NCBI GenBank assembly: GCA_029550925.1
Contig: JAKPGL010000032.1
Coordinates: forward strand, 1-64,000
Source of the DNA: Planctomycetota bacterium
Lineage (GTDB): Bacteria; Planctomycetota; Planctomycetia; Pirellulales; Thermoguttaceae
Direction: 5' to 3'
Length of the DNA: 64,000 nt
A program made the translations under genes and the position numbers. The notes under the pieces are model-generated. The model ran no database searches and had not been told where the DNA came from. It worked only from the letters and a program-made list of their open reading frames with translations. Positions within the stretch are counted from its first letter, which is position 1. Every line of letters starts with the position of its first letter. This document shows positions 8,968-19,174 of this stretch, one piece after another.

Positions 8968-10032
8968 TTATTTCAAACGGAACAGACCATTAAACGGTTT
9001 GGCGGCTGCACCATCGTCGAAGTCGAGGAACCACCACCCGTCGTGCCATTCCAAGGACACTTTCCGCCATCCCAACGGAACCTGCGGATAGGGATAGAAC
9101 GGACCGATATAGGGCCAGGCAGTGGGCGAATACTGTTTCGGATACGTTACGGCCGCATAGTTAGGATAGGCAGCGTAACTGGGCCAAGCATAGTTGGGCA
9201 GGTGGGGCTGGTCATACCGAACCGGAGCGACTCCCCCACTCATGGGTACCCCAGAGACCGGAACCGGAGAACCTGCCACCGGCTGGGTCGGTACAGGAGC
9301 CGCCGATCCTTGAGCGGCTGGGGCCATTGCTACCGGAATCGGGGCCTGGGTCGGCTGACGAGAGGCCGTCCTGGGCGTGGGTACAGGCCGGGCAACCTGC
9401 TGCTGGGGCATAGGAATTGGCCGCAGCGGTGCCGGGGCTGCCGACGGCGTCTCTTCGGGTCCCACCATCATGGCCGGGACCGCGGCATAATGGTTGCTCG
9501 GCGGAGCGACCGGTTGCGGGCTGGTTAACATCGGACCGGTTTCCACGCCGGAAACCCGGGTAACCCCCTCGGAACGGGCCATCCCTAAGCTGTTTAGTCC
9601 GAAGGGGCGAGGAGTTTGTTCCGGCCCCATGGCCGAGGCGCCTTGTTGAAGCACCGGGGCGGGGATGTCCGCCGAGGCAGGTTTGACCCCGCTTTGGGCG
9701 AAGGGATTCAACAGCCTCCCTACATTTCCAGCCGGTGCGCCGGCGTTCGGCTCCGGCGATACGACGCTCAATTCGTTTTCGACGCGTTGGACTCCTGGGA
9801 CTTGGCCAGCTAATTGCAAAGCCAATCGCCTCTGCTCCTCGCTGCTGACCCGTCCCCGAAGCCAAGCAGTCCCGTCTTGAAACTTCACGCCGATTTTATA
9901 GCCATGCAATTGTCCGCTATTGCGGAGATGGGCGGCAATCTGCTCGGCAATCTGTTGATTGTCCGCCAGAGCCGCTAAAGGAAGTCCAACGATCATGGCG
10001 GCGCCCGCCAGTGCAATCCATACTCTTCGCAT
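8968..10032 (-). CDS. Exported BON-domain protein with Pro/Ala-rich tail
   Basis: The 354-residue protein starts at MRRVWIALAGAAM, with AGGAGGG placed ideally upstream. A signal peptide ends near AALADNQ. Residues about 24-90 form a BON domain (IAEQIAAHLRNSGQLHGYKI and VSSEEQRRLALQLAGQVPGV), a fold linked to outer-membrane or envelope binding. A long Pro/Ala/Val-rich linker follows. The C-terminal about 60 residues are rich in Tyr, Trp and Pro (YPNYAAVTYPKQYSPTAWPY) and end in a compact WHDGWWFLDFDDG segment. The C-terminal part may contact the cell surface. Function is unknown. Confidence 0.82.
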   Translation of the reverse strand: MRRVWIALAGAAMIVGLPLAALADNQQIAEQIAAHLRNSGQLHGYKIGVKFQDGTAWLRGRVSSEEQRRLALQLAGQVPGVQRVENELSVVSPEPNAGAPAGNVGRLLNPFAQSGVKPASADIPAPVLQQGASAMGPEQTPRPFGLNSLGMARSEGVTRVSGVETGPMLTSPQPVAPPSNHYAAVPAMMVGPEETPSAAPAPLRPIPMPQQQVARPVPTPRTASRQPTQAPIPVAMAPAAQGSAAPVPTQPVAGSPVPVSGVPMSGGVAPVRYDQPHLPNYAWPSYAAYPNYAAVTYPKQYSPTAWPYIGPFYPYPQVPLGWRKVSLEWHDGWWFLDFDDGAAAKPFNGLFRLK

Positions 10033-10561
10033 GCCTTCCCTCCTATGAAAGAATAGATCCCAAGGTGATGACCATGGGGACCGGCCCAGAGCCGGTCGCT
10101 TCATCTTCCTTGTCCATGGGTCCCTTTGCTTCCCGGAGGGAAAGGCCTGGCGAGGACACCCGGCCGCCCCCCTGGCGCATCGTGGGAGTCCGATGGTCGA
10201 TACCTGTCTATTCTTTTCGGTTAAGAGTTATGCCGAATGGTAGCTTTTTTTCGATTTTGTCTGCCTTCCCGTTCTTGCCGAGGAAAAGCATTCCTCTGAA
10301 TAAACCCAAATAATCAACAAAATGGAAAAGTTGGGATAAATGGGACAAATTGGGTCGGCCGAAAGACCCAACCGTGGGAGGGAACGCTTTGCCTCGTTAG
10401 AGGTACTCTCAACCAATCCGCATCCTCAAACCCCCTCTCCCCACAAAGCCGATCCCTATAAGCCTCATACACCCCCAATAGCTCCCCCATCCCTGAGAAA
10501 CAAATAGAAAAAACCCCGGGCCAAGAATCCACATACATACCACTGTGCAGACGGTATCAGA

Positions 10562-10584
10562 CCTGTCTAACAGATTGGGGTACC
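10562..10584. repeat. Short palindromic repeat, family P5, diverged copy
   Basis: CCTGTCTAACAGATTGGGGT resembles the motif CCAGTCTAACAGACTAGGTT at 58348 and related copies at 43437 and 58400. Confidence 0.45.
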
Positions 10585-10624
10585 ATCTAGCCCCACGGGG
10601 GAACGACTCTTTGTGGTTTGAAGC

Positions 10625-10722
10625 ATTGGTATCTACATATTTTCTCAGAAGCGCAATAGGTTGGGATGCTCTGGCCGTGGCCTCCCAACATTTTGTAGGG
10701 GCCCCCCTATGTAGATACCAAT
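10625..10722. repeat. 98-bp inverted-repeat element, family P4
   Basis: Perfect 15-bp terminal inverted repeats, ATTGGTATCTACATA and its complement, flank a nested stem (GTTGGGA with TCCCAAC). The element ends 4 bp from the stop codon of the cysteine desulfurase gene, so its fold could act as a 3' end for that transcript. A solitary end of the same type lies at 19049-19063. Confidence 0.7.
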
Positions 10723-10726
10723 AGGT

Positions 10727-11950
10727 TTAAGGAGAAGAGATTGCCGCAATAGGGGCAGTAGGACGGGGCCGATTGTGCTCCGCATCCCAATACGGCGACA
10801 TCCGCCGCAGCTTTCGCACGATCTCCGGCAAGACTTGGATGATCCGCTCCACGTCCTCTTCGCTTGTGTATCGGCTGAAACTAAAACGGACCGAGCCGTG
10901 GATGGCGGTAAACGGAACCCCCATTGCCCGCAGGACATGGGAAGGTTCCAAGGAGCCGGAGGTGCAGGCCGATCCACTCGAAGCACAAATCCCCTCCGCA
11001 CTCAGTTGAGAGAGGATGGATTCCCCCTCGATATAGTGGCAGGAGAGGTTGCAGGTGTTGGCCAATCGAGGAGCGCCCCGGCCGTTGATTTCCAAAGCAG
11101 GAATCCGTTCCTGCAGAGCGGACTCTAGCCGATCCCGAAGCCGGGCCAACCGTTCCTCCTGCTCTTGCCGGTCTGCCATCGCAAGGTCCATCGCCCGGGC
11201 CAACCCCACAATATAGGGGACATTTTCGGTGCCGGCCCGTCGGCCTTGTTCCTGATGGCCGCCGATCAGAAATGGTCGCCACGGCGTGCCTCGACGCACA
11301 TACAGCACGCCGATCCCCTTCGGCGCATGGAGCTTATGGCCCGAAAAGGAAAGCAAATCCACATGGCGAAACTGGCCCTCCAGATCGATCGGCAATTTAC
11401 CCACCGATTGGGTGGCGTCCGTATGGAACACAATGCCAGGATTGGTTTCCTTGGCGATCCGGGCCAACTGCTCAATCGGAAAGATCACCCCGGTTTCATT
11501 GTTGGCGTGCATGATGGTTACCAGGAGGGTGTCGGGCTTAAGGGCCCGGACATATTCGGCCATATCCAGATTGCCATGCCGATCCACGCCGAGGAAGGTA
11601 ACTTCGTAGCCGATCCGTTGCATGTCTTTGCAGACTTCCAAAACAGCCGGGTGTTCGACGGCGGTGGTGATGATATGGCGGCGTTCGGGCCGGGCGCGGG
11701 CTGCACCTTGAATGGCGGCGTTGTTGCTCTCGGTGGCGCAGGAGGTGAAAATGATTTCCTGCGGATCGGCGGCCCCCAGATGGCGGGCAATCGTCGCACG
11801 CGCCTGGGCAATCGCCTGGGCCGCCTGGCGGGCCGGCTCGTACATCGAACTCGGATTAAAATACAACTCCCGCAAATACGGCGTCATCGCCTCCACCACT
11901 TCCGGCGCAACCGCCGTGGTGGCGTTATTGTCTGCATACACCAGTCGCAT
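10727..11950 (-). CDS. nifS: Cysteine desulfurase (NifS/IscS family)
   Basis: The 407-residue enzyme is a PLP-dependent class V aminotransferase that takes sulfur from cysteine for Fe-S cluster assembly. The start is MRLVYADNNATT, with GGGAGG upstream. The PLP lysine is K206 in SFSGHKLHAPKG. Catalytic C329 lies in SGSACTSGS. HTDATQSVGK and the GTENV block are typical of the family. It follows nifU with a 96-bp gap, so donor and scaffold are probably co-expressed. Length is close to the family norm. No nitrogenase genes are present, so a general Fe-S role is likely. Confidence 0.95.
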   Translation of the reverse strand: MRLVYADNNATTAVAPEVVEAMTPYLRELYFNPSSMYEPARQAAQAIAQARATIARHLGAADPQEIIFTSCATESNNAAIQGAARARPERRHIITTAVEHPAVLEVCKDMQRIGYEVTFLGVDRHGNLDMAEYVRALKPDTLLVTIMHANNETGVIFPIEQLARIAKETNPGIVFHTDATQSVGKLPIDLEGQFRHVDLLSFSGHKLHAPKGIGVLYVRRGTPWRPFLIGGHQEQGRRAGTENVPYIVGLARAMDLAMADRQEQEERLARLRDRLESALQERIPALEINGRGAPRLANTCNLSCHYIEGESILSQLSAEGICASSGSACTSGSLEPSHVLRAMGVPFTAIHGSVRFSFSRYTSEEDVERIIQVLPEIVRKLRRMSPYWDAEHNRPRPTAPIAAISSP

Positions 11951-12046
11951 CAAGAGAACCTCCCAGTAAACGATCCTTTTGACTGGAATCCGAAACACCT
12001 CGCCCAAACAGCATCACCTATCAACTGTCGAGCATCATAAACCCAT

Positions 12047-13072
12047 TCACACCTGGACGACCCGGATCCGCTCATCGACTTGTTCTTTCAGGACCTGTTC
12101 GACCATCAGTTTTAGGGTCAGTCCTGCTCCGGAGCAGCCTGCACAGGCGCCTCGCAATTGGCAGTAAATCAGGTGGTCTTTGATGTCCACAAGTTCCACA
12201 TCGCCGCCGTCCTGCTGGAGCATGGGGCGGACGTATTGGTCGATGGTCTTTTCCACTTTTTTAGCGAATTGGTAGGGGGACAATTCTTCTCGACCGTCGC
12301 CGGAGGGCCGGGCCGGTGAGACGCCATCAGGTCCAGCCGACCCAGCCTGGCTAGTGGAAGCGACCGGAGCCGGCGCCGCACTAGGCGGCAATACAGGCAT
12401 AATGGGCAAGTTCTTCGGATCGAATCCCCAAATCTCGTTCAAAATGTCCTGCAAGCCGCCCGGCATGTGATGGCATTGCATACACGCCCCGCCCGCCTTC
12501 AGCGCATGGGTGATTTCCGGGATGGTCTTCAGGCCCAACTCTTTGATCTTCCGACGGAGATAAGGCTCCGTAACACCGAAGCACTTGCACACCAGTCGGC
12601 CTTCCTCCTGTTCCTCCGGTCGGATGTCCAAACCCAGCGCACGCAAATCCACGCCGCGGCGCTGGGCCCAGTTAAAGACGGCCGCCTGCAACGCCTCGGC
12701 CCCCATCACGGAACAATGGATCTTCTGGTCCGGCAATCCGCCCAAAAAGTTCACAATATCTTGATTGGTAATTTTCAGGGCCTCGATGGGCGTGTAGCCG
12801 CCTTCCTCGATGAGCCGACACAACGCCTCCGACGCCGCTATGGCCGACGTACAACCGAAGGTCAAATACCTCGCCTCGGTGATCACGTCTTTGGTCGGGT
12901 CCTCCGGATGTTTGCGCACCCGGAAGGTGAACCGCAGCGCATCGCCGCAGGCGATCGACCCGTGTTCGCCGATCCCATCCGGGTTTTCGATTTCGCCCAG
13001 ATGGGCGCCCGGCTTGCCCTGCACCGCATCGAGAAACAATTGTTTTGTCTTTTCCGTATATTCCCAAACCAT
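12047..13072 (-). CDS. nifU: NifU-type Fe-S cluster scaffold protein (three domains)
   Basis: The 341-residue protein has full NifU architecture. The N-terminal IscU-like scaffold carries C42, C74 and C120. The central BFD-like [2Fe-2S] domain carries C162, C164, C197 and C200. A Pro/Ser linker follows, then a C-terminal NifU domain with the GACAGCSGAG motif. It receives sulfur from NifS, encoded just downstream. The full three-domain form is known from nitrogen fixers and some other phyla, including planctomycetes. Transcription probably starts in the 282-bp gap after the helicase gene. Confidence 0.95.
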   Translation of the reverse strand: MVWEYTEKTKQLFLDAVQGKPGAHLGEIENPDGIGEHGSIACGDALRFTFRVRKHPEDPTKDVITEARYLTFGCTSAIAASEALCRLIEEGGYTPIEALKITNQDIVNFLGGLPDQKIHCSVMGAEALQAAVFNWAQRRGVDLRALGLDIRPEEQEEGRLVCKCFGVTEPYLRRKIKELGLKTIPEITHALKAGGACMQCHHMPGGLQDILNEIWGFDPKNLPIMPVLPPSAAPAPVASTSQAGSAGPDGVSPARPSGDGREELSPYQFAKKVEKTIDQYVRPMLQQDGGDVELVDIKDHLIYCQLRGACAGCSGAGLTLKLMVEQVLKEQVDERIRVVQV

Positions 13073-13354
13073 GACTCGTTGCCTTGGTGCGGGTCTTTGT
13101 CCGCATCCACCTTAAAAATGGGTAATCATTCCGCGGGTTAAAAAATGCCTCTCTCACCCAGGAAGAAAGAAAACCCCTTCCTTCCTCAATGAATGACGCT
13201 CTTTTAACAATTTTACGCTCTCTATAAGGGAAAACCAGGGAGAGTTTTGGCCTTCTCCGAAGGGGAGAAACCGACGATTGTTCGCCCTTGCCTTCGGCTT
13301 TGGCCAGTGGGCGGGCCGACGCCTTGGCCTTCCGGCCACGGAAAACCGGCCTTT

Positions 13355-16180
13355 CTATTCTTCGATCTCCACGTCGGATTCGGCCTCTTCCAGGGCGCGT
13401 TCGGTGCTGGTGGGATCGACCTTTCGGCAACATTCGGTCAACCGTCGGGCGATCTCCTCCAGGTCTTCGGCCCATTGGTCTTCGTCGATTTCCGGGGGGC
13501 AAAATTGTAAAAATTCATATACCAGAAGGATCATCCGCAGCAGGTGCCGAAAGATGATCCCCTCCTGGGTTTCCAGGCCCCGGCTTCGGATGTACTTATC
13601 GAAGTCGCCGCCCATTTCCAGAAGCGCCCCCGCCGTCCACACCGGACTGATCCGTAGATCGCGTACCCCCGGTAATTCATAGTCGAAAAGCAGTTTCAAT
13701 TTCTCGGCCAGGCTGAGCAGGCGTTTGGGCGCCTCGTCGTAGATATGCCGACCGCGATGCTCCTCCGGTTCTTCGGGCGGATAAAGTTCGTCTTCGGTAG
13801 CCAGGCCAAGTTGCAACAGTTGCCCATCCAGCCGATTCGTCGCCAACGGGCCCGGCGGCAACTGATCCGGTCCGGGTACCCAAACGGCCGGCCCCAACGA
13901 GCGGGGCAATTCCAACAGGCTCTCAAAAGCCTGAATCCGCTCGGCCCGGTTGGCGATCCCCAATTGCCGAACCAAAAAAATCCCATACAGCGGATTGACG
14001 CCCCGAAGCAACAAGAGGTCCCGCAGCGCAGGCGTCGGACGGGCCAGCATCGGCTGATACGGCTCCTCCGCAGGGCGTCCTGCCGCCTGCTCTCCAACTT
14101 TTTCCACCTTTTTTTGGCCCGACAATACCTCTCCTTCTTCAGTCGCCGCCGCGATCGGCCCGCCTTGGCTGGCCAACCAGTCTTTCAGAAGCCCCCCCTG
14201 CCCCGTAGCAGCCGATGGTTCCGTAACGTCCAACCCCGCCTCGATGGCTACCGGGCGATCCTGGCGAGGAGGCGGCTCGGCGCTAGGGGCTGGTCCAGAA
14301 CCCGTGGGCGGATTCTCGTTGGGTTCTGCGCCTCCGGAGGCCGAAATAGAAACCTCGCATCCAGAAGGCGGGCTCGCCGCTGGGGGTTGTTCGATCTGTG
14401 GCGTCTGCAATTCCCACGGTTGGAGGTCGAAAACGCCTGCGCCGAATGTTTCCGGGACAGGCGGTCGAACCGATTCCCAGTTTGGCCCCGATTGCCCCCG
14501 CCGGGGCCGCTGCCGACGAAGCGAGACGGCCGGCGTAAACCGCCAGACGCCTCCTTCCTCGGCGGCAAGGGAGCTTGCGGCGGCATGGGCTGATTCGCTC
14601 TTTGCCGGGGGCGGCGGCTCCAGTTCCACATAGCCCGCCCGCCACAGAACCAAAAGCATCTTTTCCAGTTGCTGGAGGCCCTCATAGACCCGTCGGCTAT
14701 CCATCAGACGTTTACTGACCAATCGTCGAATCCGATCCACCTCCGGCGAGGCGTCCAGCATGTAGGCCAATAGCCGCCACGGCAGCGGCCCGCGGCTGGT
14801 GAGTTTGCCGGGCGGGGAGCGATGGAGTTTTTCGGCTTGTTCTTTTGTCCAGTATTGTTCATGAGGGCTGCGCGCAGGCCTTTTACGCTCCAATTCCTTC
14901 TTCATCTTCAAAATCGTCGGGTCCTTCGTGTTCTCTGGGAGCCGGTCGTATTTCTCCTTCCACCGGGCCAGTTTCACGTCGTCTTCGTGCGGCAGGACAA
15001 ACACATAGCCCACCTTGTCATACTGCGGCCGACCGGCCCGGCCAAAAATCTGATGGGCGCTCGAAGCATCCATCAACCGCTTTTTACCGTGCGGGCCTTT
15101 CAGGATCGTCGGCAGCACCACCGAGCGGGCAGGCAGGTTAATGCCGGCCGAAAGCGTCTCGGTACAAACAGCCACCGACAGCAGCTTCTGCTGAAATAGG
15201 TCTTCGACGATCCGGCGATACTTCGGCAACACCCCGGCATGGTGGACCCCTACCCCTCGGAGCAATAGTTGCCGAAGTTTCGGCCCGGCGCCGGTCGAAA
15301 GGTTATAGTCTTTCAAGGCGGCGGCCAAGGCGGCCTGCTGCCCTGGGGCCAAAACCTGTCGGCCCTTGATCTGCTCGGCCACCCGCCAACACTGCTCCCG
15401 GTTAAAGCAAAAAATCAAGGCCGGGGTTTTCCGCGCGGTTTCGTCCCCCTGGGCCATCTCTTCGATCTGTTCCACCAGGAGCCGATCCGGGACCCACTCA
15501 AACACCAGCGGCACTCGCCTCTCATACCCTTCGACCAGTTCCACCCGTCGGTCATGCGCTGTGCGAAGCCAATCGACAAACTCCCGGGCGTTGCCCACCG
15601 TGGCCGAGAGCAACAACAGCCGAACATGCTTCGGCAACAGACCCAACGTCAGTTCCCAGACGATGCCCCGCTCCGGGTCGGCAAAACTGTGGAACTCGTC
15701 CATCACCACCGCCCCTACCTCACGAAAATCAAACTGCTCGGGATGGAGCAGCCGGTTGGCCAGGATCTCGGCCACCACGACCAAACAGGTGGCGTCCGGG
15801 TTTTCCCGGCGGTTGCCGGTTACCAGGCCCACATCCGTAGCCCGAAACCCCCACTGGACCGCCAGGGCTTGTAGTTCCCGATATTTTTGCTCCGTCAGGG
15901 CAATGAGCGGGGTGGTGTAGTAGGCAATCCGGCCGGTCTGGAGGGCCTCGAACATGGCCGCCTCGGCAATCAGGGTTTTGCCCATGCCGGTCGGCGCACA
16001 GACCAAGACCCCCTCGTCGCACGAAAACCAGGCCAGCAATGCGTCCTCCTGAAACGGATAGAGTTCAAAAGGCACCTGATTGAGGTACGCTTCGGCGATT
16101 TGGTCCCTGCTGAGGGATGAACCGAAGGAGGATTTTTCCGGGATGGGCCCCCCGACCGGGAAATCTTTGCCTATGTCCAT
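13355..16180 (-). CDS. Large DExH-box (Ski2-like) superfamily 2 helicase
   Basis: The protein is 941 residues from the chosen Met (MDIGKDFPVG). An upstream in-frame start at 16318 would add 46 residues without typical helicase sequence, and neither start has a strong ribosome site. Helicase motifs are clear: CAPTGMGKT (61-69, Walker A), MDEFH (160-164, motif II), LSATVGN (191-197, motif III) and QIFGRAGRP (motif VI). A Pro/Ser-rich insert of about 170 residues separates the helicase core and its winged-helix-like part from a C-terminal helical region (ALRDLLLLRGVNP, RHLLRMILLVYEFL). RNA or DNA remodelling is inferred. The substrate cannot be told. Confidence 0.85.
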   Translation of the reverse strand: MDIGKDFPVGGPIPEKSSFGSSLSRDQIAEAYLNQVPFELYPFQEDALLAWFSCDEGVLVCAPTGMGKTLIAEAAMFEALQTGRIAYYTTPLIALTEQKYRELQALAVQWGFRATDVGLVTGNRRENPDATCLVVVAEILANRLLHPEQFDFREVGAVVMDEFHSFADPERGIVWELTLGLLPKHVRLLLLSATVGNAREFVDWLRTAHDRRVELVEGYERRVPLVFEWVPDRLLVEQIEEMAQGDETARKTPALIFCFNREQCWRVAEQIKGRQVLAPGQQAALAAALKDYNLSTGAGPKLRQLLLRGVGVHHAGVLPKYRRIVEDLFQQKLLSVAVCTETLSAGINLPARSVVLPTILKGPHGKKRLMDASSAHQIFGRAGRPQYDKVGYVFVLPHEDDVKLARWKEKYDRLPENTKDPTILKMKKELERKRPARSPHEQYWTKEQAEKLHRSPPGKLTSRGPLPWRLLAYMLDASPEVDRIRRLVSKRLMDSRRVYEGLQQLEKMLLVLWRAGYVELEPPPPAKSESAHAAASSLAAEEGGVWRFTPAVSLRRQRPRRGQSGPNWESVRPPVPETFGAGVFDLQPWELQTPQIEQPPAASPPSGCEVSISASGGAEPNENPPTGSGPAPSAEPPPRQDRPVAIEAGLDVTEPSAATGQGGLLKDWLASQGGPIAAATEEGEVLSGQKKVEKVGEQAAGRPAEEPYQPMLARPTPALRDLLLLRGVNPLYGIFLVRQLGIANRAERIQAFESLLELPRSLGPAVWVPGPDQLPPGPLATNRLDGQLLQLGLATEDELYPPEEPEEHRGRHIYDEAPKRLLSLAEKLKLLFDYELPGVRDLRISPVWTAGALLEMGGDFDKYIRSRGLETQEGIIFRHLLRMILLVYEFLQFCPPEIDEDQWAEDLEEIARRLTECCRKVDPTSTERALEEAESDVEIEE

Positions 16181-16779
16181 AGAAGGATTCCCACATGAAG
16201 CAAAAAGGGCGCCTTCGAGATTTCGCAAAGGGGTTTCCCCACCGGCACCCAAACCACCCGGGAGGACCGACCATAGTCTTCCCCCGAAGGATGGGGAAAC
16301 ATAACCCTCTGGGATCAATCAGGGTTCCCCGTTCTGGGGGAAAAAGTAAAAGACCTGTCCGGTCCCAGGCATCTCCCCTATATCATACATGGAACAGGGA
16401 GGGCGGGACACTTCCTCGGGCGGAGTCCGTCAAGCGCAGACTGCAAGCGTAGACTGATTGAGAAGAGCCATTTCCTGGACTGCTGTTTGCCCGGCGAGGA
16501 AAAAGAAGAAAGGGAGGCCGCTTTCCCCATCGGCCAAAGGACTCCCCGGCATCTTAAAAGAATTCCCCAGCACCTAGGAGTCCGGTGCGTCGGTCTCCTG
16601 GGCCTGGAAAACAAAAAAAGCCGGCGCCTTCGCCGTCCCTGGCGATGTCGGTCAGCCGGCCGAGAAATGGGTCAGGGTGGTGGGGAGGGAAGGCTTGAAG
16701 CCCCCCGGGCCTTCCTGGCTATCCCCCTGCACCCCGCCCCATAAAGAGACCTTCCGGATTGCCTTTGGTTGGTCGATTT
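16181..16779. other. Intergenic region upstream of the helicase
   Basis: The 599-bp stretch holds the helicase leader and the terminator of the small lipoprotein gene (16612-16660). I see no supported gene. Confidence 0.4.
16612..16660 (-). terminator. Terminator of the small Cys-rich lipoprotein gene
   Basis: On the minus strand, GCCGGC arms enclose an inner TCGCC/GGCGA stem and are followed by a seven-T run. It lies 120 bp past the stop codon at 16780. Confidence 0.75.
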
Positions 16780-17109
16780 TTAAGGGCCGATCCCCCGGGG
16801 GTTTTTCGCTAAGAAGTCCCGAGGGCCGCGGGTGGTGTAATAAGGATAAACTACCATCCCGGACGGGGGTACCGGATCATAGGGCCGCATCCTGGGGCAA
16901 CGGGGACATTGGGGGGCCCTTCCCCGACAGATGGGACAGTTAGGGTCCCCTACAGTTTGTCCATCTTGACCATTTTCACATTGGCAGGTCTGGCAACCAG
17001 CAGGAAAATCGGAACATTTACCCACCGGGATGGCTAATCGGCCGTTCTGGCACCCGATCAGCCCCGCCAATAGTCCCGCCGCTAGTAGAGAATATAGAAG
17101 CTGTTTCAT
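16780..17109 (-). CDS. Small Cys-rich lipoprotein
   Basis: The 109-residue protein has a lipoprotein leader ending in LLAGLIGC. The start has GGGAGGATCGACCC directly before ATG. The mature part has paired cysteines (GCQTCQCENG, CPICRGRAP, CPRCPRM), suggesting metal binding or disulfides. The C-terminus is Pro/Tyr rich. No family is recognised. It lies 179 bp beyond the DUF1559 gene and may share its transcript. Confidence 0.75.
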   Translation of the reverse strand: MKQLLYSLLAAGLLAGLIGCQNGRLAIPVGKCSDFPAGCQTCQCENGQDGQTVGDPNCPICRGRAPQCPRCPRMRPYDPVPPSGMVVYPYYTTRGPRDFLAKNPRGIGP

Positions 17110-17288
17110 GGGTCGATCCTCCCATAGACTGGATCGGCCTTTTTCTTGGTAGAATCCAGAAAATCGGTAAAACCGCCTCTGCGGGAAAACCCCGGATACT
17201 CCAAAAGCGACAAGAAAAGCGTTTCTGGGATCAGTTCCTGGGGGATAGAGCTAGAGGCTAGAAGGCAAAAGAAAAGCGTTCTCTGGGA

Positions 17289-18398
17289 TCAGTATTCCCC
17301 TTGGCCGAGGGTTTCGCTGCCTTGGCTAGTGGTCAGGGCCCGCCAGACCTGCAAGTCGATGTTATTAGAAAAGAAGTGGACCGACCCGTCGCAAAAGGCG
17401 GCGTTCACCCCGCCCGGATGATTGCTTCGGGCCGCACAGTGGTGGGTTAGAGGAATACTGTTGGTAATATCGGCCGTGACGATGCAGCGGTTCATAAAAC
17501 GAATGTCCACCGGGCATTTGCGGTTGACTTCGTCAGGAACCTCGGAGTTGGGCGTTACGTAGCTATCGAACGTTTGTCCGCCGGTGGCGATAATGGTTTC
17601 GCCCAGCGGACCTTCCCAGTCGGCCCCTTTGGGCGTCAGGGTCTCAGAGAGCATGAGCGTCCGGGAAAGGCCGTCGCTAATGTGCCCGAATTTGATCGAC
17701 TGGGCAAAGGTAAACGGGGCGCCTCCGAATTTCCACGTACTGCTTTGGTCCTTTTGTGAATAGCCCGTATTGCCCCAATTGACCACGTAATTGGTCCGCA
17801 CCCGCGCCCAGGTGGTACTATAAAACTCGTTTTCGGCGATTCCGTCGCTGGGACAGCCGAAAAGTTCGATCTTCGTCCGTCGGGCTTCATTGTTGACCGG
17901 GTTGCTCACGGTAATTTTAAAATTGAACAGATTATACCACGCCAATTGTTCGATCTGCGGACCGATCTGCGACAGCCAGGTGAAATCGTCGAACCATCGG
18001 CCGCTGGTTATATCCTGCCGGGAGGGATCCACGCTGCCCGGCCCACGGAGCGTGCCGAAAGGCAAGGCCCGTCGGCTATCGTGGTAGGTATGCATGGCCA
18101 AGGCCAGTTGTTTGAGGTTATTGACGCATTGGGCCCGCCGGGCCGCCTCACGGGCCGCCTGCACCGCCGGCAAAAGTAGCGCGATCAAGATGCCGATAAT
18201 GGCAATCACCACCAAAAGTTCCACCAGCGTGAAACCATGTAGGGGCGTGCGAAAAGCCCCCATACAGCCTCTCCCCACCGCGGGAGAGACCGACCTGCGA
18301 AGCAGGCCGGGTGAGGGGGAGCCTATCTTGCAGTTTGCTAAACTATTTGTCTGATCCGACGTGCCGAGCCCATTTCCCTTTTGCAATCGACGATCCAT
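17289..18398 (-). CDS. DUF1559 protein with prepilin-type N-terminal cleavage/methylation domain
   Basis: The 369-residue protein begins at [12 protein letters not shown] with AAAGGAGA upstream. After a 60-residue basic leader comes the type IV prepilin-like motif [20 protein letters not shown], followed by [20 protein letters not shown], the classical DUF1559 start. The C-terminus has the usual [16 protein letters not shown] block. These proteins are greatly expanded in planctomycetes and are thought to be pseudopilin-like envelope proteins. It follows a lipoprotein gene by 52 bp, a common pairing. Confidence 0.93.
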   Translation of the reverse strand: MDRRLQKGNGLGTSDQTNSLANCKIGSPSPGLLRRSVSPAVGRGCMGAFRTPLHGFTLVELLVVIAIIGILIALLLPAVQAAREAARRAQCVNNLKQLALAMHTYHDSRRALPFGTLRGPGSVDPSRQDITSGRWFDDFTWLSQIGPQIEQLAWYNLFNFKITVSNPVNNEARRTKIELFGCPSDGIAENEFYSTTWARVRTNYVVNWGNTGYSQKDQSSTWKFGGAPFTFAQSIKFGHISDGLSRTLMLSETLTPKGADWEGPLGETIIATGGQTFDSYVTPNSEVPDEVNRKCPVDIRFMNRCIVTADITNSIPLTHHCAARSNHPGGVNAAFCDGSVHFFSNNIDLQVWRALTTSQGSETLGQGEY

Positions 18399-18450
18399 TT
18401 TTCCGTCTCCTTTCGTACAGAGGCGGCAAAGTCCGCCCCTTGTTTCTCTT

Positions 18451-18879
18451 TTATTTGGAACTGAGGTCAAAATCCTTGGTTTTCAGGTTTTCGGTTACTT
18501 CCAGCGGGATGCCGCCTAAGTATTTATTGGGGATCGTTTCGACGACCTCTTCGTACTGCGATTTCGAGTCGGGAATGCTCTCCACTTTGCCGGTCTTTTT
18601 CGGAGCACGGATCATCACCAGCACCGGGCCGATCGGCACTTTGTCGGCCGAGTATCGGCCGTCGCGGATATCGGCCTTGGCGGGCGGGGCCTGTTTTTTG
18701 CCTTGGGGCATGAAATTGATAAACCCTTCCGCGACCGGCTGGCCGTCCACACGGACCATTCCTTCCAGTTTGGTGGTCGGCGCAGTAGGCCCCTGCTGGC
18801 CGCAACCGGCCAACCCCAAAACGAGCACCCATGAACAATAAAACGTTGTTTGCCTGAGAAAACACGAATTGCTTAACAT
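18451..18879 (-). CDS. Lipoprotein with carboxypeptidase regulatory-like (transthyretin-like) fold
   Basis: The 142-residue protein starts at [10 protein letters not shown] with AAGGAGAT upstream. The leader ends in LGLAGC. The mature sequence [20 protein letters not shown] followed by [16 protein letters not shown] is typical of the small planctomycete lipoproteins with a carboxypeptidase-regulatory-like beta sandwich. It is the first gene of a pair with the DUF1559 protein. Confidence 0.82.
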   Translation of the reverse strand: MLSNSCFLRQTTFYCSWVLVLGLAGCGQQGPTAPTTKLEGMVRVDGQPVAEGFINFMPQGKKQAPPAKADIRDGRYSADKVPIGPVLVMIRAPKKTGKVESIPDSKSQYEEVVETIPNKYLGGIPLEVTENLKTKDFDLSSK

Positions 18880-19174
18880 CCGCCATCTCCTTGCTAGCAG
18901 AAAATGATTGGCTAACATTTCCGCCGTGGGAAACACTTCGCTTCACTCCAGGAGTGGGACAGTCCGGCGGAACGAACCGAAGCCGGGTGAGAGAGACAAA
19001 CGATTTGCTCTCTTTGTTTTTCCCCCTCAGCCCCTCCCTCTCGACGGCATTGGTATCTACACATCGTCCTGAGGAGAGGAGCTAAGAGAGGCCCATCCTT
19101 TTCGGCTGAATTGTTCCAGGGTGGGCGATCCGTCCCTTTCGCTTCTATGCTAATTATATCCTTCTCTACCTATT
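18880..19174. other. Intergenic region with solitary P4 end
   Basis: The 295-bp stretch holds the leader of the lipoprotein/DUF1559 pair and ATTGGTATCTACACA at 19049-19063, matching the terminal repeat of the P4 element at 10625. No gene is seen. Confidence 0.45.

Larger units (their letters stand above)
10033..10726. other. Intergenic region holding palindromic repeats
   Basis: The 694-bp stretch contains the leader of the BON gene, a short palindrome of the CCAGTCTAAC type (10562-10584) and a 98-bp inverted-repeat element (10625-10722). The possible frames have no ribosome site. Confidence 0.5.

Noticed and set aside
10727-13072. Nitrogen-fixation gene cluster
   Set aside because: Only nifU and nifS types are present. 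They serve general Fe-S assembly in many bacteria, and no nifHDK is in the window.
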